32,345 nucleotides of DNA from Spirochaetaceae bacterium (lineage in GTDB: Bacteria; Spirochaetota; Spirochaetia; DSM-27196; SLAA01), in the NCBI GenBank assembly GCA_003552985.1, contig PUPD01000055.1:1-32345 (forward strand), given 5' to 3'. The position numbers and the translations under genes are program-made. Shown piece after piece: positions 24,047 to 30,185 of the stretch; the first letter of the stretch is position 1; every line of letters begins with the position of its first letter. The notes below the pieces were generated by a model, which saw only the letters and a program-made list of their open reading frames with translations, was not told the DNA's origin and made no database searches.

Positions 24047-24725
24047 TGAGAGCGACAATCAAGCCGGTCGCCCCTTGAAGCCGCTCGAGCTGCGGGACCT
24101 CGGCCGCATCGGATACCGCGAAGCGCTGGATCTCCAACGCGAGCTCAATCGCCGCCGAGCCGAGGGCAGCATCCCCGATCAGTTGCTGCTGCTCGAACAT
24201 CCGCCGGTGATAACGATGGGGAAGAGCGCGCCGCAGAGCCACATCCTCGCCGATCCGGCGTCGTTGGCCGATGCCGGCGTTGAGGTACATCAGATCGAGC
24301 GTGGCGGCGAGGCGACCTATCACGGCCCCGGGCAACTGGTCGGCTATGTGATCATCAACCTGCATGAGCGCGCACGCAGCATCAAGCGCTTTATCGCCGA
24401 TCTCGAGCAGGTTTTCATTGACCTGCTCGCCGAGGGGTACGGTCTCACCGCCAGGCGCGATCACGAACACCGCGGCGTCTGGGTCGGCGATGATAAGATC
24501 ACGGCCGTCGGCATCGCAATCAAGCACCGCACCACTCTGCATGGGTTCGCGTTCAACGTGAATACGAACCTGGAGCACTTCCGCTGGATCGTCCCCTGCG
24601 GGATAACCTCCGGCGGACAGACTTCGCTCCAGCAACTGCTCGGAGCTCCGCAGGACCCGGAGGCGGTCAAGCGCGCCGTGGTGAGGCAGTTCTGTCGAGT
24701 TTTCGGCTATCACGAGCCGGGGTAG
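24036..24725 (+). CDS. lipB: octanoyl-[acyl-carrier-protein]:protein octanoyltransferase
   Basis: A 229-residue LipB, which moves octanoate from acyl carrier protein to lipoyl domains in the first step of lipoate synthesis. The motifs are intact: RGGEATYHGPGQLVGY (89-104), the catalytic Lys154 in GDDKITAVGI, the nucleophile Cys188 in IVPCGI, and HGFAFNVN. It begins 22 bp after cheB. The start is unusual: a 13-bp duplication places the only good Shine-Dalgarno in front of an out-of-frame ATG, so lipB may be translated poorly, by re-initiation, or from the internal TTG at codon 14. No lipA is nearby. Confidence 0.93.
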   Translation: MRQTESDNQAGRPLKPLELRDLGRIGYREALDLQRELNRRRAEGSIPDQLLLLEHPPVITMGKSAPQSHILADPASLADAGVEVHQIERGGEATYHGPGQLVGYVIINLHERARSIKRFIADLEQVFIDLLAEGYGLTARRDHEHRGVWVGDDKITAVGIAIKHRTTLHGFAFNVNTNLEHFRWIVPCGITSGGQTSLQQLLGAPQDPEAVKRAVVRQFCRVFGYHEPG

Positions 24726-24732
24726 TGGCCGC

Positions 24733-24773
24733 GCGGCGGACGACGAGCGCCGGCGTCTGACTCGGGCCGCCGC
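24733..24773. terminator. GC-rich hairpin between convergent lipB and YmdB-like gene
   Basis: GCGGCGG (24733-24739) can pair with CCGCCGC (24767-24773), with a small inner stem. There is no T tract on either strand. It is the only structure seen in this 54-bp convergent gap. Confidence 0.3.
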
Positions 24774-24779
24774 CGTGGT

Positions 24780-25595
24780 CTATTTGCCCCGTTCGGCGGG
24801 CGCCGGATCCGGACACGGGACGCGCAGGGTTTCGATCGAGACCGCCGTGCCGTCCTCGTTGAACTCCAGCACTACCCCTTGCAGCTCAAGTCCGTCCCAG
24901 GCTTCCCCCGAGCGCTCAGGGATGGCGCTCACGAACTGGCGGATCTCGCCTTCCGGGTCCAGCCCGCCGACGCTCTGCCGGCTTCCGGTCCGGCCTGCAT
25001 CGCAGACCACCGCGGTGCCGCCTTCCATGATGGTTGCATCGGCGGTCATCACCCGCTGTCCGCTTCCGCACACGGCCGACACCTTGCCGGCAGCGTGGAA
25101 GAACATCGTATACTTCTCAGCCGTCGTTGCGGCGTGGAAATCCAGCACAATCGTGTTCGTTTCAGCCCTGACCCGCGAGACGATATCCGGAAGGAAAGTA
25201 AACGGGTTGCTTAGATGCACGCGCTCGAAACCGGACTGCCCAAGCAGGCTGATCACCGCGAGTTTACGCTCAGCGAAGGTATAGTAGCGCCACCCACGCC
25301 CGGGGGTGCCCGGCGGATAGTTGGCCGGCCGCAGAATATAAGGGGCGCTCTCGATATGGGTCACCATATCGCGCTTGAAGTAGATCTGATCGCCCCCGGT
25401 GATTACATCTACCCCGAGTTTGCGCAGATAGACCGAATGGTTCTTGCCAAGACCGAACCCTCCCGTCGCCCCATCGGCATTCGCGATCACCGCATCGATA
25501 TTCCGCTCCGAGCGAATGCCGCTCAGCGCCGTCTTCACACAATAGACTCCGGCTTTTCCGACGATCTCGGCCAGATACAGCACACGTAAGGCCAC
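24780..25595 (-). CDS. YmdB/TIGR00282-family protein with altered metal site
   Basis: A 271-residue homologue of YmdB, a metallophosphoesterase family with reported 2',3'-cAMP phosphodiesterase activity. The scaffold is well kept: YLRKLGVDVITGG, RPANYPPGTPGRG, LDFHAATTAEK, MTADATIMEGGTA. By comparison with the family pattern as I recall it, most metal ligands are changed. The N-terminal Asp is E10, the NGEN motif reads NADG (39-42), the GNH motif reads GGD (67-69), and THTH near the C-terminal loop reads SGQR (178-181). His154 in DFHA is retained. The start is GTG 25595 with AAAAGGAG six bases upstream. It may be a non-catalytic or substrate-shifted member. Confidence 0.85.
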   Translation of the reverse strand: MALRVLYLAEIVGKAGVYCVKTALSGIRSERNIDAVIANADGATGGFGLGKNHSVYLRKLGVDVITGGDQIYFKRDMVTHIESAPYILRPANYPPGTPGRGWRYYTFAERKLAVISLLGQSGFERVHLSNPFTFLPDIVSRVRAETNTIVLDFHAATTAEKYTMFFHAAGKVSAVCGSGQRVMTADATIMEGGTAVVCDAGRTGSRQSVGGLDPEGEIRQFVSAIPERSGEAWDGLELQGVVLEFNEDGTAVSIETLRVPCPDPAPAERGK

Positions 25596-25697
25596 TACAC
25601 GCTCCTTTTGCTCGCCCAGAGTCTACCAGATGGAACGGTTTTGATTAACCCGCCGCATGGACTGCAAATTTTACTGGCCGACAGCGCTTCGGGCGAG

Positions 25698-25832
25698 TAT
25701 CATGTAGGTGGGAGCCTAACTCAGGTCCCGACACGTCGGGCCATTCGGCCGGCGTGGCAGGCTGCCTCGTAGGAGGAGCTTCACAAACGCCGGCGGCGCG
25801 GACAACGGCCGCCGATACAGGAGAGGTGTGTG
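25698..25832 (+). promoter_or_regulatory. putative promoter and structured leader of hsp20
   Basis: A TATCAT at 25698-25703 (one mismatch to TATAAT; weak -35 TGGCCG 17 nt upstream) would start RNA near 25710, giving a leader of about 123 nt. The leader can form GGGA-CCT/AGG-TCCC (25710-25729), or, exclusively of that, CCCGA/TCGGG (25727-25740). A 7-bp CGGCGGC/GCCGCCG stem (25791-25814) ends 4 nt before the Shine-Dalgarno AGGAGAGG (25819-25826). A second unused AGGAGGAG lies at 25771-25778. Confidence 0.4.
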
Positions 25833-26408
25833 ATGAGAACACATGAGTTTCTCGACATCGGGCGCATCATGGATGAGATCTTTGATGCTGCCGAGGACTT
25901 CCGGTCGCAGTTGAAGAGCAGCGTTGGGTACAGCCCGCGCGGCAAGGGTTTCAATCTCGGTGATATCCGGGACTTCTACCCGGCCTACTCGTTTCCCCCT
26001 AGCAACATCTATATGAAGGCCGACAAGACGCTCGTGTTCGAGTTCGCGCTGGCCGGTTTCTCGGAAGAGGATATCGCGCTCGAGTTCAAAGGCGAGTACA
26101 TGTTCCTCACGGTTGAAGGCGCCGAACGTTTGCAACCGACCGAGGAGGTGAAGTACTTCAAGAAGCGGCTGAAGTTCACCAACGTAAACGGGCAACGCTA
26201 CTACGTGCCCGAGGACAAGTTCGACCGCGAGCGCACGCGCGCTACCTTCAAGAACGGCATTCTGCGGGTTAACGTACCACCGCGAGAAGAGGTCGCGGGT
26301 CAGCCCGGCGTAAAAATCAAGATCGAGAAGGATGCTTCCAAAGGCGGGGCTTCCGCCTCGGGTGGTTCCAAGGAGAAAGACCCCGGAAGTAAGGAGGGCG
26401 GTTCATGA
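25833..26408 (+). CDS. Hsp20/alpha-crystallin small heat-shock protein
   Basis: A 191-residue small chaperone from ATG 25833 (AGGAGAGG six bases upstream; GTG 25830 is possible). The alpha-crystallin domain covers about 57-152, with YMKADKTLVFEFALAGF near its start and the hallmark FKNGILRVNVP near its end. A C-terminal I-K-I (VKIKIEK) fits the I-x-I oligomer-linking motif, and a Gly/Ser/Lys-rich flexible tail of ~25 residues follows. The protein would hold unfolding proteins during stress. Its TGA overlaps the ATG of a 50-codon membrane-protein gene, so the two are coupled, and both share a strong terminator. Confidence 0.92.
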   Translation: MRTHEFLDIGRIMDEIFDAAEDFRSQLKSSVGYSPRGKGFNLGDIRDFYPAYSFPPSNIYMKADKTLVFEFALAGFSEEDIALEFKGEYMFLTVEGAERLQPTEEVKYFKKRLKFTNVNGQRYYVPEDKFDRERTRATFKNGILRVNVPPREEVAGQPGVKIKIEKDASKGGASASGGSKEKDPGSKEGGS

Positions 26409-26557
26409 TTTTCTGGCTCTTGTTGGGCATCGTAATCGGCTATCTGTTCAAGCCCCAGATCGATGAGGGCATCAAGCATGTCGCGCGCCTGATCAAGGAG
26501 GCCGGCAGCGAGAGCGGTAGCAAAGACAGCAGCGGAAAAGGCGGCGGCAACTCGTAG
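26405..26557 (+). CDS. small membrane protein (50 aa) coupled to hsp20
   Basis: An unrecognised 50-codon gene. ATG 26405 overlaps the hsp20 TGA (ATGA), and GGAGG lies a few bases upstream, so translation is well supported. The product has one N-terminal membrane helix (MIFWLLLGIVIGYLF), then an amphipathic helix (IDEGIKHVARLIKE) and a Gly/Ser/Lys-rich tail similar in composition to the Hsp20 tail. It ends at TAG 26555-26557, 45 bp before a strong terminator. It could tether or accompany the chaperone at the membrane; this is inference. General layout recalls small YtxH-like stress proteins, without clear homology. Confidence 0.75.
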   Translation: MIFWLLLGIVIGYLFKPQIDEGIKHVARLIKEAGSESGSKDSSGKGGGNS

Positions 26558-26602
26558 CGGGAGCAATGCCCGTCGAGAACACCTCGCAGGCCCAGCAAAC
26601 CT

Positions 26603-26641
26603 CGGCCGCCGGGCGGCGCTCCGTCCGGTGGCCGTTCTTTT
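26603..26641 (+). terminator. rho-independent terminator of hsp20 operon
   Basis: CGGCCGCCGG (26603-26612) pairs with CCGGTGGCCG (26625-26634): 10 bp with one G-U pair and a 12-nt loop. TTCTTTT follows at once (26635-26641). It ends plus-strand transcription before the convergent esterase gene. Confidence 0.85.
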
Positions 26642-26667
26642 ACGATATCACAGTTACGATATCACGG
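26640..26667. repeat. 14-bp tandem duplication at esterase stop codon
   Basis: TTACGATATCACAG (26640-26653) is followed directly by TTACGATATCACGG (26654-26667), differing at one base. The second copy holds the esterase stop codon (TAA on the minus strand at 26654-26656), and the first overlaps the T tract of the hsp20 terminator. Confidence 0.9.
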
Positions 26668-27343
26668 AGTCTAGAACCGGCGGCAGCAGCTCCGTGATTC
26701 CGCTCGGAATCGTATGGCCGCCTTCAAACCGGTGAAATCGCAGTTCGGCGCCGCTTTGCTTGAAGAGCTCGGCGAGTGCGGCGCCCTCGCTGTAGGGCAG
26801 GATCTCATCCAGGGAGCCATGAGTCTGCAGCACCGGAATCTGGGCCACCGCCGGCGGCATTTCGCCGCGCCACCGTTCCTCAGCGATGAGAGCGCCGGAC
26901 AGCACCACGAGCGCGGCGGGCCTGAGCCGGTTGTGCAGGGCCGCCTCAATCGCCACGATCGAGCCCTGGCTGAACCCACCGAGCACCGTACGCTCCGGCG
27001 CGAACCCGAGATCGCCGCAGAACGTCGCTACCTCGTCACCCGAGGTGCGTAGCGTGTCCGGATCGAGCCGGCGCAGTTTCTGAAAATAGGCGCCGGTGGC
27101 CGCGGCCTCTATCTCGGCCTGCGCTCGAGGGAACCACGCCCGACTGCGAGGTCCGAACATCGTAATCGGATACGGGGCGTTCGGAAAGATCCAGCGGTGA
27201 CGTCGCGGAGCATCGAAAACCTCGGCCAACGGGAAGAGATCGTCGGCGTCAGCACCGAACCCGTGCAACAACACCACGGTCAAACCTGAGGCCGATTGCG
27301 CCTCCGCCGGACGTTCGCGATAATCCAGCGTTGTGTGGCCCAT
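26654..27343 (-). CDS. phospholipase/carboxylesterase-family alpha/beta hydrolase
   Basis: A 229-residue cytoplasmic serine hydrolase of the short carboxylesterase/thioesterase family. It has an oxyanion-side LLHGFGADADD (25-35), nucleophile Ser125 in GGFSQGS, Asp179 in HGSLDEILP and His210 in EGGHTIP, which form an intact Ser-Asp-His triad. There is no signal peptide. It likely cleaves carboxyl esters or thioesters of small lipids; the natural substrate is unknown. It starts 3 bp after the flavodoxin-like gene, so both are probably on one transcript. Its stop codon lies in a 14-bp tandem duplication. Confidence 0.9.
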   Translation of the reverse strand: MGHTTLDYRERPAEAQSASGLTVVLLHGFGADADDLFPLAEVFDAPRRHRWIFPNAPYPITMFGPRSRAWFPRAQAEIEAAATGAYFQKLRRLDPDTLRTSGDEVATFCGDLGFAPERTVLGGFSQGSIVAIEAALHNRLRPAALVVLSGALIAEERWRGEMPPAVAQIPVLQTHGSLDEILPYSEGAALAELFKQSGAELRFHRFEGGHTIPSGITELLPPVLDSVIS

Positions 27344-27346
27344 ACG

Positions 27347-27835
27347 CTACTGTACCTGCGCCGCTCGCCGGGCAATCTCGTTCACCACGCTACTGAGTTT
27401 ATCCGGATCCCTAACCTCGGCACTTCGCAACGCCCGCGATGCAACCCAATCGGCACCCAGAATCCGCAGCTGCTCGGCTACGTTCCGAGCCAGACGGCTG
27501 TAGCGCCAGGTTCCGACCAGCATCGTCACAACGCGCCTGCCCTGCAGTTCCGGCAGCTGCGCGATGAGCCCACGCATCGGCGGCGTGATGTTGCCGGCCC
27601 AAACCGGCCCCACCAACACCACCAGATCCGCTGCGCCCAGGGCATAGTCCTCGGCAAGGGCCGCGGGGCGGCGGAACAGCGCCTGCAGTGTGCCAAGTAC
27701 CAGCCCAACACGCCGCTTGGGTTCAAACGGCAACGCTTCGGTGGAGTGCCCGAGCAACTCGAGCTCGCGCGACATAGCCGCGGCGAGCGTCTGACTTGTA
27801 CCGGTCCGACTGTAAAACGCAATGATCGCGTGCAC
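27347..27835 (-). CDS. flavodoxin-like protein
   Basis: A 162-residue flavodoxin fold protein. The FMN phosphate loop SRTGTSQT (9-16) follows the first strand HAIIAFY, and the second flavin loop region is LVVLVGPVWAGNITPPM. A Trp in GPVWAGN could stack on the flavin. It would carry electrons or act as a small quinone/flavin reductase. Translation begins at GTG 27835 with GGAGG four bases upstream. It is first in a two-gene unit with the esterase and divergent from the SlyD-like gene across 155 bp. Confidence 0.82.
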   Translation of the reverse strand: MHAIIAFYSRTGTSQTLAAAMSRELELLGHSTEALPFEPKRRVGLVLGTLQALFRRPAALAEDYALGAADLVVLVGPVWAGNITPPMRGLIAQLPELQGRRVVTMLVGTWRYSRLARNVAEQLRILGADWVASRALRSAEVRDPDKLSSVVNEIARRAAQVQ

Positions 27836-27915
27836 TATACCTCCCTCCCGGGCCCCGGCGCCGAAGCGCGAAGGCCGCTAACTTCAATGAGATTCCTCCA
27901 ATCAGCGGGAAGATG

Positions 27916-27970
27916 TCAAGGTGCAAACGCCGTTTGCAACCTTGATACTTACAACCAGGTGCGTTAGGGT
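27916..27970 (+). promoter_or_regulatory. promoter of SlyD-like gene with overlapping palindrome
   Basis: TTGATA (27942-27947) and TAGGGT (27965-27970), 17 nt apart, form a plausible promoter with a weak -10. A perfect interrupted palindrome TGCAAACG-C-CGTTTGCA spans 27922-27938. It extends with one bulge to TCAAGG/CCTTGA (27916-27945), so the right arm covers the -35. This looks like a repressor or activator site in the divergent gap. Confidence 0.5.
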
Positions 27971-27990
27971 GAGACTAAGGAGTGATTACT

Positions 27991-28470
27991 ATGACAGTGA
28001 CTAAGGATCGTGTGGTTAGTATCAACTACACGCTTACCGATGACGAAGGCCAGGTACTCGACAGCTCGGAAGGGCGCGAACCACTCTCCTACATACAGGG
28101 CGTCGGGGCGATTATTCCGGGCCTCGAGCAAGCGCTCGAAGGGCGCGAAAAAGGCGAGAACGTCTCGGTAAGCCTTGAGCCGGAAGATGCATACGGTGAT
28201 TACAAAGAAGAACTCATCGTCAACGTACCCAAGGATCGTTTCCCCGAACCGGAACAGCTTGAAGTCGGTGGGCAGGTACAGGCACAGACCGCGGACGGCG
28301 GCGTGCAGATTCTCACCGTGGCCGAGATCGGCGACGAGGAGGTAACCCTCGACGCCAATCATCCACTCGCCGGGCAGGGGCTGCATTTCGAAGTATCGAT
28401 CGAGCAGGTCCGTGACGCCACTCAGGAAGAGTTGGATCACGGCCACGTGCACGACGGTTCCCACCAGTAG
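27991..28470 (+). CDS. SlyD-like FKBP-type peptidyl-prolyl isomerase
   Basis: A 159-residue FKBP of the SlyD type from ATG 27991 (AAGGAG eight bases upstream; GTG 27982 overlaps that Shine-Dalgarno and is unlikely). The FKBP half-domains (SINYTLTDDEGQVLDSSEG-PLSYIQG, IIPGLEQALEG, and LAGQGLHFEVSIEQV) enclose the insert-in-flap chaperone domain (about 70-125). The end HGHVHDGSHQ is a short His-rich tail that could bind nickel or zinc; E. coli SlyD has a longer one. It speeds proline isomerisation and aids folding in the cytoplasm. Confidence 0.93.
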   Translation: MTVTKDRVVSINYTLTDDEGQVLDSSEGREPLSYIQGVGAIIPGLEQALEGREKGENVSVSLEPEDAYGDYKEELIVNVPKDRFPEPEQLEVGGQVQAQTADGGVQILTVAEIGDEEVTLDANHPLAGQGLHFEVSIEQVRDATQEELDHGHVHDGSHQ

Positions 28471-28487
28471 GCGACCAGCCTCTTGAA

Positions 28488-28553
28488 CCGCGCCGCTCGG
28501 CGCGGGCAGCTACCGACACCAGGCTATCGGCGCCGGGCTCAGTGCTCGGCGCC
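28488..28553. terminator. two hairpins between convergent SlyD-like and DUF1667 genes
   Basis: Stem 1 is CCGCGCC/GGCGCGG around GCTC (28488-28505). Stem 2 is GGCGCCGGGC/GCTCGGCGCC around a 5-nt loop (28529-28553), 10 bp with one G-U, spanning the DUF1667 stop codon. Neither has a T tract, so they may act as bidirectional or 3'-end-protecting structures. Confidence 0.45.
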
Positions 28554-28919
28554 GAGACTCATAGACGCGATTAAGTTAACACCGGTCCCTTCGAAGTCCT
28601 CGATCAGCACCTGCCCGCACGCCACCGGAGGCGTAAGGGTGAGTGCATACGCGGCCCGAAGCAGCGCATCGATGTGTTCTTTGGGAAGTGAGGTGTTGGT
28701 GCGCACCGGAAGACGAGGGAGCACCTCCGATTCGGCCGGACAGGTGCAGGTTACCACCCGTTTAGGCGCATAGTACTCCTCTTCGGCATAGACGACGCCG
28801 CGTTTGCACTTGTTTCCGGTAACGCTCAACTCGTCGTTCTCGTCCTTATACAGACTGAGATGACACCCCAGCGGGCAGCTGATGCAGATCATCTCCCGTA
28901 TCGGCTCTTGCTGACTCAT
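28539..28919 (-). CDS. DUF1667 cysteine-cluster protein
   Basis: A 126-residue protein from ATG 28919, which overlaps the TGA of the upstream oxidoreductase gene (28916-28919); the open frame begins 14 codons earlier inside that gene. The N-terminal cysteines C12-x2-C15-x3-C19 and C38, then a C-T-C pair (58-60), suggest a metal or iron-sulfur site. DUF1667 genes commonly follow GlpA-like and NAD(P)/FAD oxidoreductase genes, as here, which suggests a small electron-transfer subunit of one complex. No function has been shown for it from this sequence. Confidence 0.9.
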   Translation of the reverse strand: MSQQEPIREMICISCPLGCHLSLYKDENDELSVTGNKCKRGVVYAEEEYYAPKRVVTCTCPAESEVLPRLPVRTNTSLPKEHIDALLRAAYALTLTPPVACGQVLIEDFEGTGVNLIASMSLGAEH

Positions 28920-30172
28920 TCGATACTCACCTCCAACACCGAGTCTTTCATGATATTCCACCCGGCGACGTCTTTGGGCTTCAGGTTGACGTGTAACATC
29001 TCCGACGGCTGCACGTGGCTGAGGCGCAGCTCTTTCACCGGCTTGTGGTCGAGCTTGATCTGCAGCTTAGCCTGATTCTTTACAATCAGGCTGCGGAAAT
29101 AGAGCTTGTCCGGGTTGTCGGGGTCGAACATCGCGGGATTGATATAGCGGACGTTCGCGCCGGCCTTGATACGCATCTGCCGTTTAGGGCGTTCGTTGCG
29201 CAGATAGCCCACCGCGTAGGCTCCCGCCCGGCGCGCCTCCTCAGCCACCCAGTCGGCGAGGTCGTGCACATGCAGGACGTTCCCGCACGAGAACACACCA
29301 TCGATCGAAGTCATCATGGTAGCGTCGACCAGCGCGCCGTTGGTCTGAGAGTTGATCTCCACGCCGGCCTCTTTCGAGAGCTCGTTCTCGGGGATCAACC
29401 CGACCGACAGCAGCAGCGTGTCACACTGGATCTCAAAACTGTTCTCATCATCCGGGATCCCATGTGTCAGGGGACTCACCTGCACCTTTTCGACGCGGTG
29501 CTTGCCTTCGATGCGCGAGACCACGTGCGACAGATACAGCGGGATCTCGAAGTCGTTGAGGCACTGCACGATGTTGCGCGTCAGCCCGGAGGGGTACGGC
29601 TGTATCTCGATCACGGCGTGTACCTTGGCGCCCACCCAGGTCATCCGGCGTGCCATGATCAGGCCGATATCGCCCGAGCCGACAATCACGACGTCCTTGC
29701 CCGGGATGTACCCTTCGATGTTGACCAGCCGCTGCGCCAGACCAGCGGTGTACACTCCCGCCGGCCGCGTGCCCGGCGTGCGGATGTTACCCCGATTGCG
29801 TTCGCGGCAGCCCATCGCGAGAATCACCGCGCGGGCGGAAATCCGCAGTACGCCGTAGACTGCCGAATAGCAGTAGGCCTCCTTACGATCGTTTTCGGCA
29901 TTGAGCTGCGTGACCGTAGTGTCGGTAAAGACATCGACGTCCGCAGCCCGCACCGCCTGAATCTGCCGCTCGGCGAACTCAGGGCCGGTGAGCTCTTCCT
30001 TGTACTCTTCCAGCCCGAACCCGTTGTGGATACACTGAATAAGAATGCCGCCGAGGTGGCTCTCGCGCTCCACCAGGGCGCAGCTGGCGTTGTTCCTGGA
30101 GACCTCGAGCGCCGCAGCTAATCCGGCCGCACCGGCGCCGATCACCAGAACATCGTACTGTAGTTCCTTCAT
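28916..30172 (-). CDS. NAD(P)/FAD-dependent oxidoreductase (GlpA-operon type)
   Basis: From ATG 30172 (MKELQYDVLVIGAG) it has 418 residues; the longer frame runs 29 codons into the gap and upstream gene and lacks similarity. It has an N-terminal FAD site GAGAAG (12-17), ILAMGCRERNRG, a second nucleotide fold GSGDIG (165-170) and the flavin-closing CGNVLHVHDLADWV. It resembles the pyridine-nucleotide-disulfide reductase type subunits that accompany GlpA-like dehydrogenases. It lies 13 bp after the GlpA-like gene and is coupled to the DUF1667 gene by a 4-bp overlap. It probably passes electrons between NAD(P) and the partner flavoprotein. Confidence 0.9.
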   Translation of the reverse strand: MKELQYDVLVIGAGAAGLAAALEVSRNNASCALVERESHLGGILIQCIHNGFGLEEYKEELTGPEFAERQIQAVRAADVDVFTDTTVTQLNAENDRKEAYCYSAVYGVLRISARAVILAMGCRERNRGNIRTPGTRPAGVYTAGLAQRLVNIEGYIPGKDVVIVGSGDIGLIMARRMTWVGAKVHAVIEIQPYPSGLTRNIVQCLNDFEIPLYLSHVVSRIEGKHRVEKVQVSPLTHGIPDDENSFEIQCDTLLLSVGLIPENELSKEAGVEINSQTNGALVDATMMTSIDGVFSCGNVLHVHDLADWVAEEARRAGAYAVGYLRNERPKRQMRIKAGANVRYINPAMFDPDNPDKLYFRSLIVKNQAKLQIKLDHKPVKELRLSHVQPSEMLHVNLKPKDVAGWNIMKDSVLEVSIE

Positions 30173-30185
30173 GCCTTCCCGTCCC

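Noticed and set aside
25596-25832. CIRCE element for hsp20
   Set aside because: The TTAGCACTC-N9-GAGTGCTAA pattern is absent.
27922-27938. Assignment of the palindrome to a LacI-type operator
   Set aside because: LacI-family operators usually have an even palindrome around a central CG; this one has an odd single-base centre, and no LacI-type gene lies nearby.
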